Below, in pieces: positions 47,914 through 58,935 of a DNA stretch of 64,000 nt. Origin of the DNA: Alopecurus myosuroides (lineage: Eukaryota; Streptophyta; Magnoliopsida; Poales; Poaceae). The stretch covers positions 209,832,445 to 209,896,444 of the forward strand of contig CM054060.1 of the NCBI GenBank assembly GCA_028641055.1, in the 5' to 3' direction. The position numbers and the translations under genes were made by a program. How positions within the stretch are numbered: position 1 is the first letter of the stretch; the number at the start of each line of letters is the position of its first letter. The notes beneath the pieces are model-generated. The model was given only the letters and a program-made list of their open reading frames with translations. It was not told the DNA's origin and made no database searches.

Positions 47914-48419
47914 CCGCCCCTCGAGTTGCCGTTTCGAGTTAAGGTAGTGGGATCGATCGTGGCAGAGATCGTGGGGCGTGGGCCGTGTGGACCGGTTAGA
48001 AACGCACACAACGCGGAACGCGCGCGTAACGGCCACAATTAATCCCACGACGAGATCGTGGGTAATCACTGCCTTTGATGGGACATAACGGGCTAGTGGG
48101 CCCACTCCGTGAAAACTGGGCGCGTGGCCTGTCAGTTCCCGGGCACCGAGGCGTCGGGGTCATGTCCGCGTGACACATGCCCAGTTGCAGTGCGGAAAGC
48201 CGGATTGTGCTCTACCACGCAGAGAGTCCGATTCGAGATTTCACCAAGTCATTTTACTCGGCTACAGAGAAGAAAAGTGGTTCTATTCGGAAGAGAAGAA
48301 ACTCAATCAAGGGCTACTCGGAGGTTTCACTCGGTATCCCAAGGTTCAAGGGCAAGACTGTCAAGGTTGGTTTTCAAGCTGGCAGGGCCCAGTGAACGAG
48401 TTCGCAGGACTCTACCAGC

Positions 48420-48431
48420 TTCGGGGACTAC
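48420..48431 (+). promoter_or_regulatory. Polypurine-tract region of element 4
   Basis: TTCGGGGACTAC directly precedes the 3' LTR start TGTCCGGGGG. The purine core is short (GGGGA). Confidence 0.55.
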
Positions 48432-49280
48432 TGTCCGGGGGTTACCCCCGAGTAGGGTAAAGACAAGTGCTAAAGGCAAGATCAGAAGGGATGTTTGGCC
48501 GAGTAGCCGGCTACCCGGTACTTGCTACCCGGTCCTACTCATAGATGGCCAGAAGGACGAATCAAGAGAGTTATGTTCCTCCGAATAGAAGAGTTGGTCC
48601 GAGTAGAAATGGCGGGACCCTACTCGGGCCAGAAGTCAAAGGAGCCGTTCTGACACAGAATCCCGCGTATCCCGGGTCCGTACTTTGGCACTGTTCACGG
48701 CAATGTTCATCTAAGGACGGCGTGCCTGACAGCGACAGTGTGGCAGCAGGGCGTCGCAGGATAGGGGGACCTACTCTGTGTTCGTGGCAGTGATAACAGA
48801 TCGGTTACTTGGTTTTGCCCAACGACTTTTCGCACCAGGACAAACTTAGAAGCCAAAGCTGTCAGCGGGAACTCGGAAGAAGGACGGTGTGCACACAATG
48901 TCGACATCTGTTTGTATTTGGATGTATCCGGCTGGGCACCGAGTATATAAGGTGCCCTGCCCCCTCCTGCGCGAGGGATCGCGCACTGGGCTCAGATTCT
49001 TGACCTAGTTCATCACGTAGAGAGAAGAGTGGCTACTCGGTAGCAAGAACAATTGTACTGTGGCTACTCGGTGAGACACCAATATACAGAGAGAAAGGCA
49101 GGAGTAGGGGTTTTACCTCCTCACGAGGGCACTGAACCTGGGTAGATCGTGTTATTTGCAGTGCTTGTTCCCTACTTCACGCGGCTACTCGTCGCGTGAT
49201 CCCTCCCCGAGCGCCTCCAGCGTCCATCGTCCCCACATCTTTAGCCATCCTATGGCATCTGCCGTGACACCACCACGACA
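48432..49280 (+). repeat. 3' LTR of element 4
   Basis: Matches 23251-24103 with several substitutions and indels. The TATATAA box is at 48944-48950. It ends CCACGACA at 49280, followed by TSD AGTAG (49281-49285). Confidence 0.94.
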
Positions 49281-49285
49281 AGTAG

Positions 49286-49661
49286 CCTGAGCTTCATCAA
49301 TAAAGTCATCATTAAGTTCAATATAGGTTTCATCAAGATCATCAATAAACTCAGGTGAATTAACAGGTGAACTAGCATTTTCAACAGAAATTTCAGCATT
49401 TTCAATTTGTTTGGATTTAGCAATAGTAGCATCTAGGAAAGGACCTAGTGAACCAGTATCATCAAGCACAGTATAAGCATCATCAAAAGTATTAGAAACA
49501 TTTTCAGACTCAATAGAAGTAACAGTGTGTGTAGCATGTGGTGGTGTAAGTAGCTTACTCATAACAGACGGTGAATCAAGAGCATCAGAGGTGTTCAGAG
49601 TTGTACCTCTCCTTGTAGTGGATGGTAATATAGGATATTTTCCATCACGATTCTTTCCCAT
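49286..49661 (-). pseudogene. gag: gag N-terminus of element 3
   Basis: On the minus strand an ATG at 49661 opens MGKNRDGKYPILPSTTRR. A Ser/Thr-rich, then acidic stretch follows (DDLDETYIELNDDFIDEAQ) and runs into the insertion point of element 4. The same frame continues on the far side at 23245 (TTGPSALKSLLARH). Together with the piece at 20986-23245 it is the amino-terminal part of an Athila-type gag. The start is supported by its position 53 bp after the PBS. Confidence 0.82.
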
Positions 49662-49714
49662 GATGAAAGGATTTCAGAGAATAATCAAGTGAGAAAATAA
49701 ATAAAGTTATGCCA

Positions 49715-49730
49715 CCCAGCAATGGCACCA
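49715..49730 (-). promoter_or_regulatory. Decayed tRNA-Asp primer binding site of element 3
   Basis: The minus strand reads TGGTGCCATTGCTGGG. Compared with the tRNA-Asp site in element 1 it has three changes, each a CpG turned into TpG or CpA. It is 11 bp from the LTR end at 49742. Confidence 0.8.
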
Positions 49731-49741
49731 GAAAATAGTCT

Positions 49742-51124
49742 TGATGACCCACAAGTATAGGGGATCACAACAGTCTTTGAGGGAAGTAAAACCCAAATTT
49801 ATTGATTCGACACAAGGGGAGCCAAAGAATATTTATGGGACTTAACAATTGAGTTGTAAATTCAGCTGCACCTGAAAGTAGTCTTGCTCACAACAATTTA
49901 TCAGTGGTAACAATTTTATAGCAGGAGCAGTAGTAAAATAAGAGCAGGAGTAAAATAGTAACAACGGTAGCAATCGCGGAAAACAACAGGATGAAAGTAC
50001 CGTAGGCATAGAGGGAATGGATGAACGGCCGTTGCATGGATAACAATGGTCATGTAATAATCTAAACATGGGCATTGCATATAATAATAATAAAGCATCC
50101 AAGTTCTAGGCTAACCATAGGCATGTGTTCCAATTTATTCGTATGTGCTCGCAATGAGAAAGTTGCACAACATCTTTTGTCCTACCAGCCCGTGGCAGCG
50201 GGGCCTCTAGGGAAACTACTGGTAATTAAGGTGCTCCTTTTAATAAAGCACCAGAGCAAAGCATTAACACTCTGTGAACACATGTGATCCTCACATCACA
50301 GCCATCCCCTCCGGTTGTCCCAATTTTTGTCACTTTGGGGCCTCGGGTTTCGGACAATGACATGTGTAAACAACTTGCAGATATGATCAAGAAACATAAT
50401 TATAATCATGAAACAATAACATGTTCATATCTGAGATCATGGCACTCGGGCCCTAGTGACAAGCATTAAGCATAACAAGTTGCAACAATGGTAGAAAACA
50501 GTAACAATGAATACTAGGCACCATGCCCTAACAATCTGGCATTATTACATGATCGATCTCATCCAATCCCTTCCATCCCTCTTAGTCTACAGTGGTGTTT
50601 AGTCACACATGGACTGGGGAATCATGGATCGTTGATGGAGAAGAGGTGGCAGTGTCGATGGCGATGATCTCCTTCGAATCCCCGTCCCGGTAGGGCGCCA
50701 GAACAGGAATTTCTGATCCCTGAATTGAGTTTCGAGGTGGCGGCGTCGCTCTGTTGTGTTTCTATGGAATATGACGAACCCCCTCACGTTTTAGGTTTAC
50801 ATGGCATATGTAGTCGAAAGGGGAGCCCGAGAGGGTGGAGGTGGCCCCCACACCACCTGGCGGCGCAGCCTAGGGAGCGCGCCAAGGGGTGGTCTGGGCC
50901 CCTCCAGGTGTCCTTCTGGCTCCCGGGGTCCTCTGGTGATATAAGCTCAATGGGGTCTTTTCTAGGAAATTTCCCGAAAGTTGATTTGTCTGCATAAAAC
51001 GAGACACCAAGGTAATTCTGCTGAAAATAGCGTTAGTCCGTGTTAGTGATATCCAAAATTCACAGGTTTAGAGGAAAACAATAAGAAAAGTGTTCGGAAA
51101 AGGAAATACGTTTTGGACGTATCA
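49742..51124 (-). repeat. 5' LTR of element 3
   Basis: The minus strand begins TGATACGTCC at 51124 and ends GGGTCATCA at 49742, the same ends as element 1. 1,383 bp. No partner LTR lies in the window. The small frames within it are not called. Confidence 0.88.
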
Positions 51125-51535
51125 ATCATCTAAAATAAGCAATGTTTTCTCACGTCCAAAGTGTCCCATCAATCCACCACTATGTGATTCCTACAACAAT
51201 AACAAACGCAAGGACGACTCGGGAGCACATAATTTGTTAGCTCTACACAGAAATCCATCGTGAATATGATATTTATCCCATGCTTTTACATTAGTACATT
51301 TAGCAAAAGGCATAGAAAACTTAGTATCATTAGCATATAATTCACGTAAACTCCCTAAACCAGGAACTTGCACATCTAATTTTGCCAATAACATATTTTT
51401 CCTAAATAGAACATCAACAACCACATTATCCAATTGTTTCTTATACTTAATAATGTATGGGAAAGACTCAATGATTTCCACCCATTTAGCATGTCTCTTA
51501 TAAAGATTAGATTGGCTCTTTAAAAATTTCAATGT
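51125..51535 (-). pseudogene. pol: Chromovirus pol fragment (element 6): RNase H end to integrase start
   Basis: The minus strand from 51532 reads KRHAKWVEIIESFPYIIKYK, NVVVDVLFRKN (family motif NVVADALSRK), then YHIHDGFLCRANKLC. After a stop it gives ESHSGGLMGHFGREKTLL, the beginning of the integrase zinc domain. This is the RNase H/integrase junction of a chromovirus-type Ty3/gypsy pol. It is cut on the left by the LTR of element 3 within the integrase zinc domain, and on the right by the tandem array at 51536. The rest of this element is outside the window or lost. Confidence 0.85.
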
Positions 51536-52944
51536 TGTAACATCCCAAGTATGAAAACTACCCCCTAGAATGTTTGATTTCTTGTTACTTAAAGTATTGC
51601 ATCATGTCATCATATTGTTTCCATGTTGTTTGCATTTGTTTCTTGTTTGTTGCATTTGTTCCTTTTGTTTTGCATCTGTTATTCTTTGTTTTCACAATGA
51701 AAATCAAACAATTCCAACTGCCTTGTTTTCATACTTGCTCTGTTACAACTTTTGGAATAAAAATAACAAATAAAAACAACTCCTTTGTTGTCATTTTATG
51801 TCATAGTTATCAATTACTAAAATGGTGCTTCTATTTCAAACAAATAACTCCCAAATTGTTTTCAAACTCAAATCTCAAACAACATTCAATTGGAATTATA
51901 AAATTGCCCACAACAATCTAACCTTTGTTCTAAGCTAAAATAGGGTTCACCCTATTGAAGGTTGGTTTCATTTATAAGCACCTAATAATCAATTCTAACC
52001 CCAATTTGAATTAACTACAAACAATATTTTAAAGTTTGAACTTTGGAAAATAAAAGTTAGCATTTTGTTTGCTATCAACCTAACTAACTTAACCTAATTT
52101 TTCTAACCTTTTTACTAACTCAAAAACTCATCTTTTCCTTCCTTTGGGTTTTCTACAAAAAAAAATAAAACAATCAGAAATTGTAAAAAGAATAACTGGT
52201 TTAGAGGGGAGGAGAAAGCACAGCCCATCATCAACCAGCCCAACCCACTTCCACCTTGGCCCAGTACCCCTCCCTGTCATCTTCAACCTACGTCACTTCC
52301 TGTACGAACCATGGCAGAGCCACACGATCTCCTCCACCTCCATTAGATGCTCAGCCGTACTAGTGCTCTCCCTCCATATATCCCCCCTCTGCCCCTCAAA
52401 CCCTAGCTACCCTAGTTCTTCCCCATCGCCGCCGTCTACCCCTGTCTTCCCCAGCTGCTCTGTCCCTCCTCTGAATTTCTGAACCAGAAACCACCAGTGC
52501 ACCACCCCCTCTGCCCCTCATCGCGGTGCCGCCACAGTCGCTACGAGGATGAGCCGACGGCGGGAATGGAACGAGGACAGCACCCGCTCCAAGTTCCGTG
52601 TAGTCGTCATCGGCTGTTACCGCCCAGGACGCCGCCGCCGTGCTCCTTTAGCCGCGGCCATCCTCCTGCTGTCCGGCCACGGGCGGTCTGCACCGACCGC
52701 CTCCAGCTGCTTCCGATCGCCTCCAGGTCGCAAGGTGAGCGCCCGCCTCGGTTCTTCTCTCCCTTCTCTCCTCCCTCTCCCTTGCCCCCACCACGCCGGC
52801 GCCCCCTCCGGCGAGAGCAGCAGCCGCCTCCGGCCATGGTTCTGTCGAGATGCAACCTGCCACGATTCAGTTTTTTTGTTCAGAAAACTGCGCGAAAACC
52901 CACCACTTAACCCCCCGAGCCCTTCTCTGTCAACACACATCGAG

Positions 52945-53010
52945 TAGACCATCTGGTTAGCAGAGCCAAAACGCACATCAGAGGTGCAGGGTTCGATTCC
53001 CCCCTGCACC
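52945..53010 (+). other. tRNA-like A-box/B-box module, first array LTR
   Basis: TAGACCATCTGGTTAGC at 52945 resembles an A box. GGTTCGATTCC at 52990-53000 is a B box. Spacing is 45 bp. The B box lies in a long hairpin (GGTGCAGG paired with CCTGCACC, 52983-53010) with the same TTCGAT loop as in element 2 but a different stem. Confidence 0.5.
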
Positions 53011-53237
53011 CATAAAACCAAACCTTTTTTTTCACCATTGTTTTGACCCAGAAACTTCCTAGAAATAACCAATAGGCCCCTGGTATCTAATCTAGACCCT
53101 GCAATAATTTATTTCTAAGTCCCTAGTTACTTAAAAGTGGCAGATTGCACCCCAGATTTGTAAAATGCATAAAAAATTCATCCCCACTCCAATTTCAACA
53201 TTTTTTATATGTTGTCAATACCAAATTAAATGTTCTA

Positions 53238-53900
53238 TCCAAATATAAAATTTGTTTACTGTTTTGAATATTTTAAATTGGTGCAAAATTTGAAAACTTG
53301 TCAAATTCACTTAAATTTGCAAAATTCATAACTTGCTCATAAAAATTCCAAATTTCACAAACCAAATATGTTTTCCAATCAACTTTTCATGTACTTTCCA
53401 AATATAAATTTTGTTTGCTGTTTTGAATAATTTAAATTGCTGAAAACAACTGTTTCTTAATTATTGCATTTAAAATTGCCAAAATAATAACTTGCTCATT
53501 TTAAATCCAATTTCCACAAATGAAATATGTTTTCCATGCAAAATTAAACCCTCTTTCCAAATATAAACTTTGTTTTCTGTTTTGAATAATTCAAATTGGT
53601 TAAATAATTTAATCCTTGTTTAATTCATTTAATATTGTTAAATTCATAACTTGATCAAACAAATTCTTTTGGGACATATAAAATATGTTTTCCAACCCTA
53701 AAAGCATAAACTTTTCAAATATGAATCTCACTTAATGTGTTGAACAAATAAAAATTCAAATAAGTTCATGTTTGAATTAAATTCATTTAATTCTTGCTTA
53801 AGCTTGTTTAATTCCTAAATAATTCATTTGAAATCCTTTTGCAACAAGTGAAACATGTAATCCAACTAAAATCTTGTTTTCTTTTCAAATATAAACTTTG
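53238..53900 (+). repeat. Five degenerate ~160-bp tandem repeats, AT-rich
   Basis: The anchor YTTYCAAATATRAA recurs near 53238, 53398, 53556, 53714 and 53884. It is usually followed by TTTGTTTNCTGTTTTGAA and later by a CATAACTTGCTC phrase. The same array is at 58936-59598 in the second LTR. Element 2 has only about two copies (near 10620 and 10792), which helps explain its shorter LTR. Confidence 0.75.
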
Positions 53901-56148
53901 TCATCTATTTGGAACAATTAAAAGTGGTGAAAACAACAAATGCTTGTGTGACACCTTTAAGTAACCAAAATTTCTTAACTTAATAAACAAATCTTCAAAC
54001 TTGTTAACCCTTATTTCTATTTGATTCTATTGTTGTTATTTTGCTGTTTTCCTCATCCATGCATCATGCTAAATCACTTACACAAGTTGATTAGTTGTAA
54101 AACAATTAATTCAACCATAATTCATGGGCTTTCCATATGCAATCCAATTGCATATGGGTCCATTTAATCATGTTTCTATCTTGTCAATTAGTTTATTCTG
54201 ATGCATCTATTAACATGACATGCATCATCCCATGTTTGTGCACCTATGCCATGATATTGATTGTTTATCTTTCTGCAATGTTTGTTTGCTTCTTCCCGGA
54301 TATACGACGACGTTGAGACCGACGATCCTTACGACACCCCTTCTAAGGATCTAGCTCAGTACCAGGCTACTGGGTTTTGCAGGCAAGTTATCACTCACAT
54401 GAACCACCGTGTTCCTTTCAACATTGATTACCGATACTTTCCGTTGTTCTTTTCTGCTAGCCTTAGTAGTAGTTGTTTCTGTTACGAACCCATCACATGT
54501 ATCCTCTAACCCTGATATTGCCTCACATCCATACCTATAACCATTGTTTGAGCCCGTGTCTTACTAGCATGCTTAGGTTGCTTTTGCTCGAGTCTGTTAC
54601 CCGTTACTTTCTGTTACTATTTTTCCATTACGTTGTGGGGGCTCGATGTTTAATCAATCAATCATGCTAATGTTACTATTAATAATAAATTTGATGATAA
54701 GGCACCGGCAGGAGGCCCATGAGAGGTTTTGAAGCCTGCTAGTGTCGACCCTAATAGGAAAAGGGTCTTGTCTACTGATCCATGATGAGCGCACTACCCG
54801 CATTTGGGAAGCGAGTATGGGCGCCCCCCTCAACTTGACCTGATTCGCATCTCGTCCAAATCGCCTCATTTAGTTCGTGTTTTCCATTTGCCGCATCATG
54901 TTTTTGCGAGCCCAGGCCAGGGTGGAACTTTCGTAGTCGGCATATAGGGGGACACGGTCTTAGAGTGCTATGATGGTCCATTTTCTTCTGGGCTTGATTA
55001 GCCGTGCGCCCAAGGTTCTTTGGGCTTGATGCGAAGAATGGTTGGTTGTGTAGAGTACCCCGCTTGGTGGAAGTGCATTTCCATCTGGCGGGTTATTCTT
55101 GAGTGTACGGCCAAATTGGTGCAACCCTGCAGGGATAATCTTCTCGAGAAGCCGTGTTTTCCGCGGTTATGGATTACTTGGTGAAAGTACTGGCTAACAA
55201 GTACTCAGGACAACTTAAACATAATGATCAAACATGTTACACCCATGATTAATAACTTGACTAGTAATAGGCTTAATGACACAATAATTTGAACCATCAT
55301 TATTACAACTGTGTGAGTTATCCTTGGATCGCTTCTTTGGATAAGGGGCGAGATCCAGGATGGGTTTGTTTGAAGTTATCTTTCAGTTGGTTACAATCCT
55401 CGATCTTATCCCCTTTCTGTTAGCCGGAAGTGGTAGAAACTCTGTAGTTGTTTAGAGCAGCCAGTTGCAGCATCTTTTATATCCCCCTCCTTCCGTTGAA
55501 CCCAAAGCATCTGTGCTTGGTGTTGACGGGTCACACTTTGGTGAACTGTGAGTCTTGCTTGCCAGTACGTTTATGTACTGACCCCTTTGGGGCTGTGGTT
55601 TACGCAGACGACGTTTCCGAGGATCTACATGGTGGCTACTACGTGGAGTATGATGACGAGACTGCTGACGAGTAGATAGCGGACCCGGGCAGGATCCGAG
55701 ACTTCGTGGATGGGCTCCGTCTGTTTGTTTCCGGCCTCTTAGGCCTATTTGGTTCTTGTCTGTACTCAGACATGTTGAGTGCTTCCGCTGTATTGTAACG
55801 ATGTATTGTTGGGGCATGTGCCCTCTGAATGACTGTATTTGATATCTCTGCTCTAATGAGAGCCATTTGCAACTTATTTCAATCTTTTGTGTCGTAGAGA
55901 TCTGTTGTGATATCACTTGTTAAACGCCGTTGACGTACCATGTGTGTATGGTTTGAAGTACGTCGACGGAAGTGCCTTTGATCTCTAGTGGATAGTTTAC
56001 ATCGACGATGGAATAGCAGGGCTTGTGTTGTCGCGCATAAGCGCAGGCCTACCAGGAAGCTGGGACGTGGGAGCAGTTATGCCCCATAATCCAAGCATCT
56101 GCTATCCAGTTCGTACGGTGAGTATCCCCTAGAAGTCAGGGTGCGACT

Positions 56149-57233
56149 AATGGTATCAGAGCCTGTCTGCCTGTAGGATCCCTTTTTACTGGTCGCAGTT
56201 GAGTCTAGAAACTATTTTGTAGCTATATAGGAAAAATGAAACGTGAGAGTAGGAATTCTGTTCTTTTTCTTCTTTCCCCACCCACCCTCCCTTTTCTGGT
56301 AAGGAAGTGTAACGTTGTTTTCCCTTCTCATCTAAACTTTCAAGTTAGGATTTCACGAATTCTGGTTTCTCTAGGATGGTTATATCTACTAGACCATAGG
56401 AATGGAGGTGGTTGTGACGTGATTTATCATGTTGCCTACTCATGATTGAGAACGGAGGCGTGTAAGCCCCGGAAGCAGATCCTCTATTCCTTAAGCAGTA
56501 GATATTGATCCTTTAGAAGCCCGGATGGGTTTTCCATAGTACCTCAGGAGTTTTGTTCTCGTTTTCCCGATGTTGATATCCTGTTCTTCTCAACATCCTT
56601 CTCGTCCGTTGAAATCTTGTTGTTGTTTTCCACTTCAATTCTTCTACCGGCGTCTAATCAAAACTTCCTCGTAAACTCTTATCCAGTTAAAGTGTTATTT
56701 GATACCGGAGCATCACATTCCTTTGTGTCAACAATATTTTCCACAATATACAACCCAATTCTGGTTCCACTAAGCAATCAAAACTCTGTTCACTCCCCGG
56801 GATCTCAAATGTTGACTTCCAAGATAAGTAAGAACAATCCAATTCTAATGGGAGGCCACATATTCCTCGTTACTCTCATGTTGATGATTCTGACATTGAT
56901 GTTATTCTTGGTGTTGCATTGGTGTCAATAACTCTGTTCCACCCCTATTACAGATAGTCTATTCTCCAAATGAATCAAATTCTATCCAGCTATACATCCT
57001 TGGTGCAAAATCTCTCCCCTTTACTTGAAATGTTCCGGTGGTTTCCAAAATTCCCTGATATCTTTCCAGAAGAGTTGCCAGGAATTCCTATTGTTTAGAA
57101 CTTCCACATAACTATCCAATGTGCACGATGTGTTTCACGTGTCACATCTCAAGTGGATCTCCCCAAGAAGTTTCCGGACCTTTTCTTTCTCAGTAGGAAT
57201 CTCGGGGCGCGATTCCTTCAAGGGGGGGCGTTT
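56149..57233 (+). pseudogene. First interior of the array: PBS, protease and pol-end fragments, PPT
   Basis: PBS TGGTATCAGAGCC is at 56151-56163. A protease fragment is open at 56617-56931 (VLFDTGASHSFVS, DTG intact). Around 57040-57090 FPDIFPEELPGIP marks the start of the RT region. About 30 bp later VHDVFHVSHLK (about 57120-57155) marks the end of integrase, so all of RT, RNase H and the integrase core is deleted between them. The tail and PPT (CAAGGGGGGGCG, about 57217-57229) follow. Nothing functional can be made. Confidence 0.9.
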
Positions 57234-58642
57234 TGTAACATCCCAAGTATGAAAACTACCCCCTAGAATGTTTGATTTCTTGTTACTTAAAGTATTGCAT
57301 CATGTCATCATATTGTTTCCATGTTGTTTGCATTTGTTTCTTATTTGTTGCATTTGTTCCTTTTGTTTTGCATCTGTTATTCTTTGTTTTCACAATGAAA
57401 ATCAAACAATTCCAACTGCCTTGTTTTCATACTTGCTCTGTTACAACTTTTGGAATAAAAATAACAAATAAAAACAACTCCTTTGTTGTCATTTTATGTC
57501 ATAGTTATCAATTACTAAAATGGTGCTTCTATTTCAAACAAATAACTCCCAAATTGTTTTCAAACTCAAATCTCAAACAACATTCAATTGGAATTATAAA
57601 ATTGCCCACAACAATCTAACCTTTGTTCTAAGCTAAAATAGGGTTCACCCTATTGAAGGTTGGTTTCATTTATAAGCACCTAATAATCAATTCTAACCCC
57701 AATTTGAATTAACTACAAACAATATTTTATAGTTTGAACTTTGGAAAATAAAAGTTAGCATTTTGTTTGCTATCAACCTAACTAACTTAACCTAATTTTT
57801 CTAACCTTTTTACTAACTCAAAAACTCATCTTTTCCTTCCTTTGGGTTTTCTACAAAAAAAAATAAAACAATCAGAAATTGTAAAAAGAATAACTGGTTT
57901 AGAGGGGAGGAGAAAGCACAGCCCATCATCAACCAGCCCAACCCACTTCCACCTTGGCCCAGTACCCCTCCCTGTCATCTTCAACCTACGTCACTTCCTG
58001 TACGAACCATGGCAGAGCCACACGATCTCCTCCACCTCCATTAGATGCTCAGCCGTACTAGTGCTCTCCCTCCATATATCCCCCCTCTGCCCCTCAAACC
58101 CTAGCTACCCTAGTTCTTCCCCATCGCCGCCGTCTACCCCTGTCTTCCCCAGCTGCTCTGTCCCTCCTCTGAATTTCTGAACCGGAAACCACCAGTGCAC
58201 CACCCCCTCTGCCCCTCATCGCGGTGCCGCCACAGTCGCTACGAGGATGAGCCGACGGCGGGAATGGAACGAGGACAGCACCCGCTCCAAGTTCCGTGTA
58301 GTCGTCATCGGCTGTTACCGCCCAGGACGCCGCCGCCGTGCTCCTTTAGCCGCGGCCATCCTCCTGCTGTCCGGCCACGGGCGGTCTGCACCGACCGCCT
58401 CCAGCTGCTTCCGATCGCCTCCAGGTCGCAAGGTGAGCGCCCGCCTCGGTTCTTCTCTCCCTTCTCTCCTCCCTCTCCCTTGCCCCCACCACGCCGGCGC
58501 CCCCTCCGGCGAGAGCAGCAGCCGCCTCCGGCCATGGTTCTGTCGAGATGCAACCTGCCACGATTCAGTTTTTTTGTTCAGAAAACTGCGCGAAAACCCA
58601 CCACTTAACCCCCCGAGCCCTTCTCTGTCAACACACATCGAG

Positions 58643-58708
58643 TAGACCATCTGGTTAGCAGAGCCAAAACGCACATCAGAGGTGCAGGGTTCGATTCCCC
58701 CCTGCACC
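58643..58708 (+). other. tRNA-like A-box/B-box module, middle array LTR
   Basis: Identical to the module at 52945-53010. The B box is at 58688-58698. Confidence 0.5.
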
Positions 58709-58935
58709 CATAAAACCAAACCTTTTTTTTCACCATTGTTTTGACCCAGAAACTTCCTAGAAATAACCAATAGGCCCCTGGTATCTAATCTAGACCCTGC
58801 AATAATTTATTTCTAAGTCCCTAGTTACTTAAAAGTGGCAGATTGCACCCCAGATTTGTAAAATGCATAAAAAATTCATCCCCACTCCAATTTCAACATT
58901 TTTTATATGTTTTCAATACCAAATTAAATGTTCTA

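Larger units (their letters stand above)
23251..49280 (+). mobile_element. Tat-lineage Ty3/gypsy retrotransposon with antisense gene (element 4)
   Basis: LTRs are 23251-24103 and 48432-49280 (853 and 849 bp), with a tRNA-Lys PBS and a 5-bp TSD AGTAG. Gag-PR-RT-RH-second RNase H-IN are on the plus strand, and an intron-containing gene of opposite polarity lies between pol and the 3' LTR. Two RNase H domains plus an extra ORF region mark the Tat lineage. Gag is interrupted by element 5 at 26394-37281. Without it the element is about 15.1 kb. The coding region has one frameshift and two internal stops, so this copy is inactive though well preserved. Confidence 0.95.
20455..51124 (-). mobile_element. 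Athila-type gag-protease element (element 3), split by element 4
   Basis: Read on the minus strand the order is LTR (51124-49742), decayed PBS, gag start (49661), the insertion of element 4 (TSD AGTAG at 23246-23250 and 49281-49285), rest of gag and protease (23245-20990), then non-coding sequence to 20455. RT, RNase H and integrase are absent, and the 3' LTR lies outside or is lost. It is inserted in a chromovirus fragment at 51125. Elements encoding only gag and protease are known among grass Athila families as non-autonomous forms. Secondary deletion is the alternative. Confidence 0.8.
51536..56148 (+). repeat. First LTR of the tandem array
   Basis: Parts in order: AT-rich start; CCATATATCC TATA-like box (52374-52383) and AAACCCTAG telo-box-like motif (52398-52406); GC-rich section to about 52930; tRNA-like module 52945-53010. 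Five degenerate ~160-bp repeats follow (about 53238-53900), then a conserved block with small frames 54261-54509 and 55448-55675, and the GGCCTCTTAGGCC block (55731-55758). It ends GTGCGACT, where element 2 ends GTGCGACA. Confidence 0.94.
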
